Position numbers and translations under genes: made by a program
Assembly: GCF_014851395.1 (NCBI RefSeq)
Contig: NW_024040040.1
Location: forward strand, 21,309,000-21,372,999
Reading direction: 5' to 3'
Origin: Micropterus salmoides
Lineage: Eukaryota > Chordata > Actinopteri > Centrarchiformes > Centrarchidae
DNA: 64,000 nt
Shown here: positions 46,988 through 60,998 of the stretch, piece by piece
Position numbering within the stretch: position 1 is the stretch's first letter
How the letters are laid out: every line of letters starts with the position of its first letter
The notes under the pieces: generated by a model
Told to the model about the DNA's origin: nothing
The model's database searches: none
Seen by the model: only the letters and a program-made list of their open reading frames with translations

Positions 46988-49900
46988 TTAAAGCTGCAAG
47001 CAGCGTTGGGCGGGCCCTCGCACTTGTAGCGCGTCCGCGCGTGAACCGGCCGAGTTGCACATTCTGGAGCTCTGCCGGTGCGGCTGTGAATTTCCTACGC
47101 GGTTCCGACGCCGCATGAAGGTGCTATATGTCACTTCCTGTGTCCCCTATGTGGAGCTACATAGCACTTGCCGCTATGAATATAAATCGGTATTGGCGTG
47201 TAGATGTCTGCGGGGTGGGAGAGTTATCAAGCACGTAAAGTTTGTTTCAGATGTGAGCATGTACACTGAACAATAATGTACACAAACAATAAAATAAATT
47301 CCTTTTATATTTCCCTGCCTTGTTGTTTATGTGTACATACAGAGGAAGAATGTGAGAACAGCACACATTTCATCGTTACTGTGTGTTAGAGCATGGGAGA
47401 ACAGTGGATACTTTTAATACAGCCCACACCCCTAATACTGTGTAACTATAACAAGTAGAGAACAGAAGAAAAAGATGTTCTTTCTTTACAACTGTCTGCA
47501 TAGCTTATTCATATTGTGTAATGAATGAAAATAAATAGGCCTACTAGGATCCTCTCTACTTTGACATTTAAGATTAGCTTGTTTGATCCACCTTCATACA
47601 CATGTGACATTACTGTACAACTTGAGAAAGGTGAGTTGTTTTCTGCTCCAGCCTGCCTAAAAGAAAAGCGTTTTTGGGATTAAATGGACTTTATTAGCTG
47701 CTGCAGTGCAGGATGAACTCAGAATAGACCCATTTCTCACCTTATTATTCTAAATCATGCAACGAAGAAGAAGAAATGCATAATAAATCCTGGGACAAAA
47801 TCTGTACAAATACTGTACAGCATGTAGTCTGATGAACAAGACTTGTGTTATAGCTGACTTGGGCAGTGAAATGTTTTTTTAATTCATGTGGTCATAGTTG
47901 TCCACAACTCAAATCAGAATATAAGAAGAAATGTTTTATACCACCTCAAGAAGGCTTCCTATCAGAAAGGTAGGAAGGTATTTCAAATGTACAACTGCAG
48001 TACTTAAATCTAAGTAAAGTAATTTCCCTGACATTTTTGTGTTACTTTACTTTTAATAGACCATGTAAGAGGTTTTATACTTCCTGTGAGTATAATCCAA
48101 TCAATCTTATTTTCATACTGTATATCCGTTGTGTAATTTGATAAATTGTGTTGTATGTCGTGCTCGCATCTCAGAGAAGACTCTGACTGCAACATGCGTC
48201 TTTGTAAAGAGAGAAACGGACAGAAAAAGTCTCTAACTCTGCCTGTCAGCTCGCTCTGCTCCGTTAAAACTGAATTTACCATACAGAATTGAATACGAGT
48301 GCACTCCAGATTTAGCTGCAGCCAGCTGACCGTGTGCTTCTCCCTATACCGCAGTTCTGTGTCCATGCATGCAGCAAACTGAAAGCACTGTCTGTCGGAG
48401 CGTCTACGTGAAAAGAGAAGGAAGACATTGCTGGTAGTATTGTCTTCAGAGTTGTTAAACACCTCAGCGCACTGAAGGAAGCCATCTGACTGTGTGAGGG
48501 GCAAGATCGTTGATGTCTGCAGGCAGAGTAGGAGCTCTCCTGTCTGACTGGTCCACCAATAGCAGAGAAGATGACCCCTTGAGACACAGCCCCTCCTCAT
48601 TTGCATAATGAGGCAGAAATGCATACAAAATTTAAAAAGACAGGCAGAAATAAATACCATGGGTGAAAATAAATAAGGTAAATAAATACAAAGGAAGAAT
48701 AAAACAGACAAAAATATTAAAACACACACATAAATAAATACATTAAAAAATTAGTAATAAATAAAGTTGAATAAACAAATAAGGTAATTATAACAAAGGT
48801 GAATAAGTAAAGGCACTAATAAAAATAAACATTTATGTCTCCTTGTATAATTTAATTACTACCTACATTTATTTATTTACTTTATTTTTTTGTGTATTTA
48901 ATTGGATGCTTATTTATTTATTGAGCATTTATTTATTTCTGTATTTATTTCTGACTGTGTCAGGATCGGTCCTCCATACGGGGTGGGAGAGTTATCAAGC
49001 ACGTAAAGTTTGGTTCAGATGTGAGCATGTACACTGAAGTTACAACAACTTCCTGTGTCATGGCGAAGACTTGATCTCTGACGCCACGCCACGGACACAC
49101 CCATTGACGAAAACTCGCAAATAGCACAACTTTTCATCTTCAATGCCTTTAGAAGGCACAGCACAAATTTGAAGTCGGTCGGACTAAATCCCTAGGAGGA
49201 GTTCGTTAAAGTACGAAGTGTGTAAATCATCCAAAATTTGACGTAAAATTCAAAATGGCCGACTTCCTGTTGTTTAGGCATGGCTCCAAGAGGCTTTTTT
49301 GTGCGTCTGGACAAGATACACGTACCACAGAAAATTCGTGCACGTAGGTGAAACGTGCGGCGGGGGCTGCTTCGTTAAAAGTCACTTCCTGTTGCCAGCA
49401 GGTGGCGCTATGACTGTGGGTGAATGTCAGCATGTACATGTGTTCAGGGCGGGACTCTCATCCTACATGTACAGTTTGGTCCAGATGTGAGCATGTACAC
49501 TGAAGTTACACAACTTCCGTGTCATGGCGAAGATGATCTTTGACGCCACGCCACGGACACGCCCATTGACGAAAACTCGCAAATAGCACAACTTTTCATC
49601 TTCAATGCCTTTAGAAGGCACAGCAGAAATTTGAGGTCGGTCGACTAAATCCCTAGGAGGAGTTCGTTAAAGTACGAAGTGTGTAAATCATCCAAAAATG
49701 GCCGTAAAATTCAAAATGGCCGACTTCCTGTTGACTTTAGGCTATGGGTTCTTGAGGCTTTTTTGTGCGTCTTGATACGATACATGTCCCCAGAAAATTT
49801 CGTACATGTAGGTTGAACGTGAACGAGGGGCTAATCTTTTCCAATTTTCTAGGTGGCGCTAGCGAGTCATTTTGCACGCCCATGTGCGAAACTTGTAGAA

Positions 49901-50008
49901 TACGAAATTTTTCACCGGTTCTGACATGTTTGCAAATTTTGGTGAGTTTCGAGTATGTTTAGGCCATGTCATTTGGCCTACTTTGCAGAAAAAAAAAAAA
50001 AAAAAAAA
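46988..50008 (-). mobile_element. MEGA copy 11 (tail, long U, one M2, M1, A tract)
   Basis: Minus orientation. CTCF-like site at 49395-49408 (plus strand), octamer at 48599-48606. The H unit is missing, and the A tract joins directly to the next copy. Confidence 0.85.
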
Positions 50009-51089
50009 TTAAAGCTGCAAGCAGCGTTGGGCGGGCCCTCGCACTTGTAAGCGCGTCCGCGTGTGAGCCGGCCGAGTTGCATATTCTGGAGCTCTGCCGG
50101 TGCGGCTGTGAATTTGCTACGCGGTTATGACGCCGCATGAAGGTGTTATATGTCACTTCCTGTGTCCCCTATGTGGAGCTACATAGCACTTGCCGCTATG
50201 AATATAAATCGGTATTGAGTGTAGATGTCTGGGGGTCAGAGAGTTATCAAGCGTAAAGTTTGGTTCAGATGTGAGCATGTACACTGAACAATAATGTACC
50301 CAAACAATAAAATAAATTCCTTTTATATTTCCCTGCCTTGTTGTTTATGTGTACATACAGAGGAAGAATGTGATAACAGCACACATTTCATCGTTACTGT
50401 GTGCTGTACCGCAGTTCTGTGTCCATGCATGCAGCAAACTGAAAGCACTGTCTGTCGGAGCGTCTACGTGAAAAGAGAAGGAAGACATGGCTGGTAGTGT
50501 CTTCAGAGTTGTTAAACACCTCAGCGCACTGAAGGAAGCCATCTGACTGTGTGAGGGGCAAGATCGTTGATGTCTGCAGGCAGAGTAGGCCTAGAGCTCT
50601 CCTGTCTGACTGGTCCACCAATAGCAGAGAAGATGACCCCTTGAGACACAGCCCCTCCTCATTTGCATAATGAGGCAGAAATGCATACAAAATTTAAAAA
50701 GGACAGGCAGAAATAAATACCATGGGTGAAAATAAATAAGGTAAAAAATACAAAGGAAGAATAAAACAGACAAAAATATTAAAACACACACATAAATAAA
50801 TATATTAAAAAAATTAGTAATAAATAAAGTTGAAGATATAAGGGAATAAATAAATAAGGTAATTATAACAAAGGTGAATAAGTAAAGGCACTAATTAAAA
50901 TATATACATTTATGTCTCCTTGTATAATTTAATTAATACCAACATTTATTTATTTACTTTATTTTTTGTGTATTTAATTGGAGCTTATTTATTTATTGAG
51001 CATTTATTTATTTCTGTATTTATTTCTGACTGTGTCAGGATCGGTCCTCCATAGCGGGGTGGGAGAGTTATCAAGCACGTAAAGTTTGG

Positions 51090-54000
51090 TTCAGATGTGA
51101 GCATGTACACTGAAGTTACAACAACTTCCTGTGTCATGGCGAAGACTTGATCTTGACGCCACGCCACGGACACACCCATTGACGAAAACTCGCAAATAGC
51201 ACAACTTTTCATCTTCAATGCCTTTAGAAGGCACAGCACAAATTTGAAGTCGGTCGGACTAAATCCCTAGGAGGAGTTCGTTAAAGTACGAAGTGTGTAA
51301 ATCATCCAAAATTTGACGTAAAATTCAAAATGGCCGACTTCCTGTTGTTTTAGGGCATCGCTCCAAGAGGCTTTTTTGTGCGTCTGGACAAGATACACGT
51401 ACCACAGAAAATTCGTGCACGTAGGTGAAACGTGCGGCGGGGGCTGCTTCGTTAAAAGTCACTTCCTGTTGCCAGCAGGTGGCGCTATGACTGTGGGTGA
51501 ATGTCAGCATGTACATGTGTTCAGGGCGGGACTCTCATCCTACATGTACAGTTTGGTCCAGATGTGAGCATGTACACTGAAGTTACGACAACTTCCGTGT
51601 CATGGCGAAGAGCTGATCTTTGACGCCACGCCACGGACACGCCCATTGACGAAAACTTGCAAATAGCACAACTTTTCATCTTCAATGCCTTTAGAAGGCA
51701 CAGCAAAATTTGAGGTCGGTCGGACTAAATCCCTAGGAGGAGTTCGTTAAAGTACGAAGTGTGTAAATCATCCAAAATTTGACGTAAAATTCAAAATGGC
51801 CGACTTCCTGTTTTTAGGCATCGCTCCAAGAGGCTTTTTTGTGCGTCTGGACAAGATACACGTACCACAGAAAATTCGTGCACGTAGGTGAAACGTGCGG
51901 CGGGGGCTGCTTCGTTAAAAGTCACTTCCTGTTGCCAGCAGGTGGCGCTATGACTGTGGGTGAATGTCAGCATGTACATGTGTTCAGGGCGGGACTCTCA
52001 TCCTACATGTACAGTTTGGTCCAGATGTGAGCATGTACACTGAAGTTACGACAACTTCCGTGTCATGGCGAAGAGTGATCTTTGACGCCACGCCACGGAC
52101 ACGCCCATTGACGAAAACTTGCAAATAGCACAACTTTTCATCTTCAATGCCTTTAGAAGGCACAGCAGAAATTTGAGGTCGGTCGGACTAAATCCCTAGG
52201 AGGAGTTCGTTAAAGTACGAAGTGTGTAAATCATCCAAAATTTGACGTAAAATTCAAAATGGCCGACTTCCTGTTGGGTTTAGGCTATGGCTCCAAGAGA
52301 CTTTTTTGTGCGTCTGGACAAGATACACGTACCACAGAAAATTCGTGCACGTAGGTGAAACGTGCGGCGGGGGCTGCTTCGTTAAAAGTCACTTCTGTTG
52401 CCAGCAGGTGGCGCTATGACTGTGGGTGAATGTCAGCATGTACATGTGTTCAGGGCGGGACTCTCATCCTACATGTACAGTTTGGTCCAGATGTGAGCAT
52501 GTACACTGAAGTTACGACAACTTCCGTGTCATGGCGAAGAGTGATCTTTGACGCCACGCCACGGACACGCCCATTGACGAAAACTTGCAAATAGCACAAC
52601 TTTTCATCTTCAATGCCTTTAGAAGGCACAGCAGAAATTTGAGGTCGGTCGGACTAAATCCCTAGGAGGAGTTCGTTAAAGTACGAAGTGTGTAAATCAT
52701 CCAAAATTTGACGTAAAATTCAAAATGGCCGACTTCCTGTTGGGTTTAGGCTATGGCTCCAAGAGACTTTTTTGTGCGTCTGGACAAGATACACGTACCA
52801 CAGAAAATTCGTGCACGTAGGTGAAACGTGCGGCGGGGGCTGCTTCGTTAAAAGTCACTTCCTGTTGCCAGCAGGTGGCGCTATGACTGTGGGTGAATGT
52901 CAGCATGTACATGTGTTCAGGGCGGGACTCTCATCCTACATGTACAGTTTGGTCCAGATGTGAGCATGTACACTGAAGTTACGACAACTTCCGTGTCATG
53001 GCGAAGAGTTGATCTTTGACGCCACGCCACGGACACGCCCATTGACGAAAACTTGCAAATAGCACAACTTTTCATCTTCAATGCCTTTAGAAGGCACAGC
53101 AAAATTTGAGGTCGGTCGGACTAAATCCCTAGGAGGAGTTCGTTAAAGTACGAAGTGTGTAAATCATCCAAAATTTGACGTAAAATTCAAAATGGCCGAC
53201 TTCCTGTTGTTTAGGCATGGCTCCAAGAGCTTTTTTGTGCGTCTGGACAAGATACACGTACCACAGAAAATTCGTGCACGTAGGTGAAACGTGCGGCGGG
53301 GGCTGCTTCGTTAAAAGTCACTTCCTGTTGCCAGCAGGTGGCGCTATGACTGTGGGTGAATGTCAGCATGTACATGTGTTCAGGGCGGGACTCTCATCCT
53401 ACATGTACAGTTTGGTCCAGATGTGAGCATGTACACTGAAGTTACGACAACTTCCGTGTCATGGCGAAGAGTGATCTTTGACGCCACGCCACGGACACGC
53501 CCATTGACGAAAACTTGCAAATAGCACAACTTTTCATCTTCAATGCCTTTAGAAGGCACAGCACAAATTTGAGGTCGGTCGGACTAAATCCCTAGGAGGA
53601 GTTCGTTAAAGTACGAAGTGTGTAAATCATCCAAAATTTGACGTAAAATTCAAAATGGCCGACTTCCTGTTGGGTTTAGGCTATGGCTCCAAGAGGCTTT
53701 TTTGTGCGTCTGGACAAGATACACGTACCACAGAAAATTCGTGCACGTAGGTAAACGTGCGGCGGGGGCTGCTTCGTTAAAAGTCACTTCCTGTTGCCAG
53801 CAGGTGGCGCTATGACTGTGGGTGAATGTCAGCATGTACATGTGTTCAGGGCGGGACTCTCATCCTACATGTACAGTTTGGTCCAGATGTGAGCATGTAC
53901 ACTGAAGTTACGACAACTTCCGTGTCATGGCGAAGAGCTGATCTTTGACGCCACGCCACGGACACGCCCATTGACGAAAACTTGCAAATAGCACAACTTT

Positions 54001-54375
54001 TCATCTTCAATGCCTTTAGAAGGCACAGCACAAATTTGAGGTCGGTCGGACTAAATCCCTAGGAGGAGTTCGTTAAAGTACGAAGTGTGTAAATCATCCA
54101 AAATTTGACGTAAAATTCAAAATGGCCGACTTCCTGTTGGGTTTAGGCTATGGCTCCAAGAGACTTTTTGTGCGTCTGGACAAGATACACGTACCACAGA
54201 AAATTCGTGCACGTAGGTGAAACGTGCGGCGGGGGCTGCTTCGTTAAAGGTCACTTTCTGTTGCCAGCAGGTGGCGCTATGACTGTGGGTGAATGTCGGC
54301 ATGTACATGTGTTCAGGGCGGGACTCTCATCCTACATGTACAGTTTGGTCCAGATGTGAGCATGTACACTGAAGT
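51090..54375 (-). repeat. Tandem ~466-bp M2 array, seven monomers
   Basis: The 14-mer starts at 51472, 51935, 52401, 52868, 53331, 53797 and 54264, giving steps of 463, 466, 467, 463, 466 and 467. Copies differ by few substitutions and small indels. Confidence 0.92.
51472..54277 (+). promoter_or_regulatory. Seven CTCF-like core sites, plus strand
   Basis: Exact CCAGCAGGTGGCGC on the plus strand once per monomer, each preceded by CACTTCCTGTTG (an ETS-like GGAAGTG on the other strand). All in the same direction. Binding is not shown. Confidence 0.5.
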
Positions 54376-54853
54376 TACAACAACTTCCTGTTTCATTGCG
54401 AATCATCGACGCCACGGACACGCCCATTGACGAAAACGCGCAAATAGCACAACTTTTCATCGTCAATGCCTTTAGAAGGCACAGCAGAAATTTGACGTCG
54501 ATCCGACTAAATCCCTAGGAGGAGTTCGTTAAAGTACGAAGTGTGTAAATCATCCAAAAATGGCCATAAAATTCAAAATGGCCGACTTCCTGTTGACTTT
54601 AGGCTATGGGTTCTTGAGGCTTTTTTGTGCGTCTTGATACGATACATGTCCCCAGAAAATTTCGTACATGTAGGTTGAACGTGAACGAGGGGCTAATCAT
54701 TTCCAATTTTCTAGGTGGCGCTAGCGAGTCATTTTGCCACGCCCATGTGCGAAACTTGTAGAATACGAAATTTTTCACCGGTTCTGACATGTTTGCAAAT
54801 TTTGGTGAGTTTTCGAGTATGTTTAGGCCATGTCATTTGGGCCTACTTTGCAG

Positions 54854-54888
<35 letters not shown>

Positions 54889-54931
54889 AAGCAATTCAAT
54901 AGGACCTCGCACGGTCGTGCTCGGGCCCTAA

Positions 54932-57900
54932 TTAAAGCTGCAAGCAGCGTTGGGCGGGCCCTCGCACTTGTAGCGCGTCCGCGCGTGAGCCGGCCGAGTT
55001 GCATATTCTGGAGCTCTGCCGGTGCGGCTGTGAATTTCCTACGCGGTTCCGACGCCGCATGAAGGTGCTATATGTCACTTCCTGTGTCCCCTATGTGGAG
55101 CTACATAGCACTTGCCGCTATGAATATAAATCGGTATTGACGTGTAGATGTCTGCGGGGTGGGAGAGTTATCAAGCACGTAAAGTTTGTTTCAGATGTGA
55201 CATGTACACTGAACAATAATGTACCCAAACAATAAAATAAATTCCTTTTATATTTCCCTGCCTTGTTGTTTATGTGTACATACAGAGGAAGAATGTGAGA
55301 ACAGCACACATTTCATCGTTACTGTGTGTTAGAGCATGGGAGAACAGTGGATACTTTTAATACAGCCCACACCCCTAATACTGTGTAACTATAACAAGTA
55401 GAGAACAGAAGAAAAAGATGTTCTTTCTTTACAACTGTCTGCATAGCTTATTCATATTGTGTAATGAATGAAAATAAATAGGCCTACTAGGCTCCTCTCT
55501 ACTTTGACATTTAAGATTAGCTTGTTTGATCCACCTTCATACACATGTGACATTACTGTACAACTTGAGAAAGGTGAGTTGTTTTCTGCTCCAGCCTGCC
55601 TAAAAGAAAAGCGTTTTTGGGATTAAATGGACTTTATTAGCTGCTGCAGTGCAGGATGAACTCAGAATAGACCCATTTCTCACCTTATTATTCTAAATCA
55701 TGCAACGAAGAAGAAGAAATGCATAATAAATCCTGGGACAAAATCTGTCCACAAATACTGTACAGCATGTAGTCTGATGAACAAGACTTGTGTTATAGCT
55801 GACTTGGGCAGTGAAATGTTTTTTTAATTCATGTGGTCATAGTTGTCCACAACTCAAATCAGAATATAAGAAGAAATGTTTTATACCACCTCAAGAAGGC
55901 TTCCTATCAGAAAGGTAGGAAGGTATTTCAAATGTACAACTGCAGTACTTAAATCTAAGTAAAGTAATTTCCCTGACATTTTTGTGTTACGCATGTAACA
56001 GGTTTTATACTTCCTGTGAGTATAATCCAATCAATCTTATTTTCATACTGTATATCCGTTGTGTAATTTGATAAATTGTGTTGTATGTGTGTCGCATGCT
56101 CTGAGATCTCAGAGAAGACTCTGACTGCAACATGCGTCTTTGTAAAGAGAGAAACGGACAGAAAAAGTCTCTAACTCTGCCTGTCAGCTCGCTCTGCTCC
56201 GTTAAAACTGAATTTACCATACAGAATTGAATACGAGTGCACTCCAGATTTAGCTGCAGCCAGCTGACCGTGTGCTTCTCCCTATACCGCAGTTCTGTGT
56301 CCATGCATGCAGCAAACTGAAAGCACTGTCTGTCGGAGCGTCTACGTGAAAAGAGAAGGAAGACATTGCTGGTAGTATTGTCTTCAGAGTTGTTAAACAC
56401 CTCAGCGCACTGAAGGAAGCCATCTGACTGTGTGAGGGGCAAGATCGTTGATGTCTGCAGGCAGAGTAGGAGCTCTCCTGTCTGACTGGTCCACCAATAG
56501 CAGAGAAGATGACCCCTTGAGACACAGCCCCTCCTCATTTGCATAATGAGGCAGAAATGCATACAAAAATTTAAAAAAGACAGGCAGAAATAAATACCAT
56601 GGGTGAAAATAAATAAGGTAAATAAATACAAAGGAAGAATAAAACAGACAAAAATATTAAAACACACACATAAATAAATACATTAAAAAAATTAGTAATA
56701 AATAAAGTTGAATAAACAAATAAGGTAATTATAACAAAGGTGAATAAGTAAAGGCACTAATTAAAATATATACATTTATGTCTCCTTGTATAATTTAATT
56801 ACTACCTACATTTATTTATTTACTTTATTTTTTTGTGTATTTAATTGGATGCTTATTTATTTATTGAGCATTTATTTATTTCTGTATTTATTTCTGACTG
56901 TGTCAGGATCGGTCCTCCATAGCGGGGTGGGAGAGTTATCAAGCACGTAAAGTTTGGTTCAGATGTGAGCATGTACACTGAAGTTACAACAACTTCCTGT
57001 GTCATGGCGAAGACTTGATCTCTGACGCCACGCCACGGACACACCCATTGACGAAAACTCGCAAATAGCACAACTTTTCATCTTCAATGCCTTTAGAAGG
57101 CACAGCACAAATTTGAAGTCGGTCGGACTAAATCCCTAGGAGGAGTTCGTTAAAGTACGAAGTGTGTAAATCATCCAAAATTTGACGTAAAATTCAAAAT
57201 GGCCGACTTCCTGTTGATTTTAGGGCATCGCTCCAAGAGGCTTTTTTGTGCGTCTGGACAAGATACACGTACCACAGAAAATTCGTGCACGTAGGTGAAA
57301 CGTGCGGCGGGGGCTGCTTCGTTAAAAGTCACTTCCTGTTGCCAGCAGGTGGCGCTATGACTGTGTGAATGTCAGCATGTACATGTGTTCAGGGCGGGAC
57401 TCTCATCCTACATGTACAGTTTGGTCCAGATGTGAGCATGTACACTGAAGTTACGACAACTTCCGTGTCATGGCGAAGAGTTGATCTTTGACGCCACGCC
57501 ACGGACACGCCCATTGACGAAAACTTGCAAATAGCACAACTTTTCATCTTCAATGCCTTTAGAAGGCACAGCACAAATTTGAGGTCGGTCGGACTAAATC
57601 CCTAGGAGGAGTTCGTTAAAGTACGAAGTGTGTAAATCATCCAAAATTTGACGTAAAATTCAAAATGGCCGACTTCCTGTTGGGTTTAGGCTATGGCTCC
57701 AAGAGACTTTTTTGTGCGTCTGGACAAGATACACGTACCACAGAAAATTCGTGCACGTAGGTGAAACGTGCGGCGGGGGCTGCTTCGTTAAAAGTCACTT
57801 CCTGTTGCCAGCAGGTGGCGCTATGACTGTGGGTGAATGTCAGCATGTACATGTGTTCAGGGCGGGACTCTCATCCTACATGTACAGTTTGGTCCAGATG

Positions 57901-58883
57901 TGAGCATGTACACTGAAGTTACGACAACTTCCGTGTCATGGCGAAGAGTGATCTTTGACGCCACGCCACGGACACGCCCATTGACGAAAACTTGCAAATA
58001 GCACAACTTTTCATCTTCAATGCCTTTAGAAGGCACAGCACAAATTTGAGGTCGGTCGGACTAAATCCCTAGGAGGAGTTCGTTAAAGTACGAAGTGTGT
58101 AAATCATCCAAAATTTGACGTAAAATTCAAAATGGCCGACTTCCTGTTGGGTTTAGGCTATGGCTCCAAGAGACTTTTTTGTGCGTCTGGACAAGATACA
58201 CGTACCACAGAAAATTCGTGCACGTAGGTGAAACGTGCGGCGGGGGCTGCTTCGTTAAAGGTCACTTTCTGTTGCCAGCAGGTGGCGCTATGACTGTGGG
58301 TGAATGTCGGCATGTACATGTGTTCAGGGCGGGACTCTCATCCTACATGTACAGTTTGGTCCAGATGTGAGCATGTACACTGAAGTTACAACAACTTCCT
58401 GTTTCATGCGAATCATCGACGCCACGGACACGCCCATTGACGAAAACGCGCAAATAGCACAACTTTTCATCGTCAATGCCTTTAGAAGGCACAGCAGAAA
58501 TTTGACGTCGATCCGACTAAATCCCTAGGAGGAGTTCGTTAAAGTACGAAGTGTGTAAATCATCCAAAAATGGCCGTAAAATTCAAAATGGCCGACTTCC
58601 TGTTGACTTTAGGCTATGGGTTCTTGAGGCTTTTTTGTGCGTCTTGATACGATACATGTCCCCAGAAAATTTCGTACATGTAGGTTGAACGTGAACGAGG
58701 GGCTAATTTTCCAATTTTCTAGGTGGCGCTAGCGAGTCATTTTGCACGCCCATGTGCGAAACTTGTAGAATACGAAATTTTTCACCGGTTCTGACATGTT
58801 TGCAAATTTTGGTGAGTTTTCGAGTATGTTTAGGCCATGTCATTTGGGCCTACTTTGCAGAAAAAAAAAAAAAAAAAAAAAAA
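54932..58883 (-). mobile_element. MEGA copy 13 (tail, long U, three M2, M1, A tract)
   Basis: Minus orientation. CTCF-like sites at 57342-57355, 57808-57821 and 58275-58288 (plus strand), octamer at 56537-56544. No H unit before the next copy. Confidence 0.86.
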
Positions 58884-60998
58884 TTAAAGCTGCAAGCAGC
58901 GTTGGGCGGGCCCTCGCACTTGTAAGCGCGTCCGCGTGTGAGCCGGCCGAGTTGCATATTCTGGAGCTCTGCCGGTGCGGCTGTGAATTTGCTACGCGGT
59001 TATGACGCCGCATGAAGGTGTATATGTCACTTCCTGTGTCCCCTATGTGGAGCTACATAGCACTTGCCGCTATGAATATAAATCGGTATTGGCGTGTAGA
59101 TGTCTGGGGGTGAGAGTTATCAAGCACAAAGTTTGTTTCAGATGTGAGCATGTACACTGAACAATAATGTACCCAAACAATAAAATAAATTTTTTATATT
59201 TCCCTGCCTTGTTGTTTATGTGTACATACAGAGGAAGAATGTGAGAACAGCACACATTTCATCGTTACTGTGTGCTGTACCGCAGTTCTGTGTCCATGCA
59301 TGCAGCAAACTGAAAGCACTGTCTGTCGGAGCGTCTACGTGAAAAGAGAAGGAAGACATTGCTGGTAGTGTCTTCAGAGTTGTTAAACACCTCAGCGCAC
59401 TGAAGGAAGCCATCTGACTGTGTGAGGGGCAAGATCGTTGATGTCTGCAGGCAGAGTAGGAGCTCTCCTGTCTGACTGGTCCACCAATAGCAGAGAAGAT
59501 GACCCCTTGAGACACAGCCCTCCTCATTTGCATAATGAGGCAGAAATGCATACAAAAATTTAAAAAAGACAGGCAGAAATAAATACCATGGGTGAAAATA
59601 AATAAGGTAAATAAATACAAAGGAAGAATAAAACAGACAAAAATATTAAAACACACACAAATAAATACATTAAAAAAATTAGTAATAAATAAAGTTGAAT
59701 AAACAAATAAGGTAATTATAACAAAGGTGAATAAGTAAAGGCACTAATTAAAATATATACATTTATGTCTCCTTGTATAATTTAATTACTACCTACATTT
59801 ATTTATTTACTTATTTTTTTGTGTATTTAATTGGATGCTTATTTATTTATTGAGCATTTATTTATTTCTGTATTTATTTCTGACTGTGTCAGGATCGGTC
59901 CTCCATAGCGGGGTGGGAGAGTTATCAAGCACGTAAAGTTTGGTTCAGATGTGAGCATGTACACTGAAGTTACAAAACTTCCTGTGTCATGGCGAAGACT
60001 TGATCTCTGACGCCACGCCACGGACACCCATTGACGAAAACTCGCAAATAGCACAACTTTTCATCTTCAATGCCTTTAGAAGGCACAGCACAAATTTGAA
60101 GTCGGTCGGACTAAATCCCTAGGAGGAGTTCGTTAAAGTACGAAGTGTGTAAATCATCCAAAATTTGACGTAAAATTCAAAATGGCCGACTTCCTGTTGA
60201 TTTTAGGGCATCGCTCCAAGAGGCTTTTTTGTGCGTCTGGACAAGATACACGTACCACAGAAAATTCGTGCACGTAGGTAAAACGTGCGGGGGGGCTGCT
60301 TCGTTAAAAGTCACTTCCTGTTGCCAGCAGGTGGCGCTATGACTGTCTGTGAATGTCAGCATGTACATGTGTTCAGGGCGGGACTCTCATCCTACATGTA
60401 CAGTTTGGTCCAGATGTGAGCATGTACACTGAAGTTACGACAACTTCCGTGTCATGGCGAAGAGCTGATCTTTGACGCCACGCCACGGACACGCCCATTG
60501 ACGAAAACTTGCAAATAGCACAACTTTTCATCTTCAATGCCTTTAGAAGGCACAGCACAAATTTGAGGTCGGTCGGACTAAATCCCTAGGAGGAGTTCGT
60601 TAAAGTACGAAGTGTGTAAATCATCCAAAAATGGCCATAAAATTCAAAATGGCCGACTTCCTGTTGACTTTAGGCTATGGGTTCTTGAGGCTTTTTTGTG
60701 CGTCTTGATACGATACATGTCCCCAGAAAATTTCGTACATGTAGGTTGAACGTGAACGAGGGGCTAATCATTTCCAATTTTCTAGGTGGCGCTAGCGAGT
60801 CATTTTGCCACGCCCATGTGCGAAACTTGTAGAATACGAAATTTTTCACCGGTTCTGACATGTTTGCAAATTTTGGTGAGTTTTCGAGTATGTTTAGGCC
60901 ATGTCATTTGGGCCTACTTTGCAGAAAAAAAAAAAAAAAAAAAAAAAAATAATCCGAGCAATTCAATAGGGACCCGCACGGTCGTGCTCGGGCCCTAA
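58884..60998 (-). mobile_element. MEGA copy 14 (tail, short U, M2, M1, H)
   Basis: Minus orientation. Short U (octamer 59526-59533), one complete CTCF-like site at 60324-60337 (plus strand), M1, A tract and one H unit ending CCCTAA at 60993-60998. Confidence 0.86.

Larger units (their letters stand above)
50009..54931 (-). mobile_element. MEGA copy 12 (tail, short U, seven M2, M1, H)
   Basis: Minus orientation and the longest M2 run in the window. Short U at about 50290-51040 (octamer 50661-50668), A tract at about 54855-54886, ending in one H unit. Confidence 0.87.

Noticed and set aside
48010..48729. Open frame of 239 codons in U (similar frames of 149-220 codons at 29057-29518, 40524-40973, 46285-46836 and 56005-56667) as a novel conserved protein
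   Set aside because: Copies are too alike to show selection. In the more diverged copy at 40.5 kb, six substitutions I could place in this frame all change the amino acid (A to S, N to K, N to H, R to H, R to Q, H to N). A second overlapping frame is also open. No motif or family is recognised. Probably non-coding.
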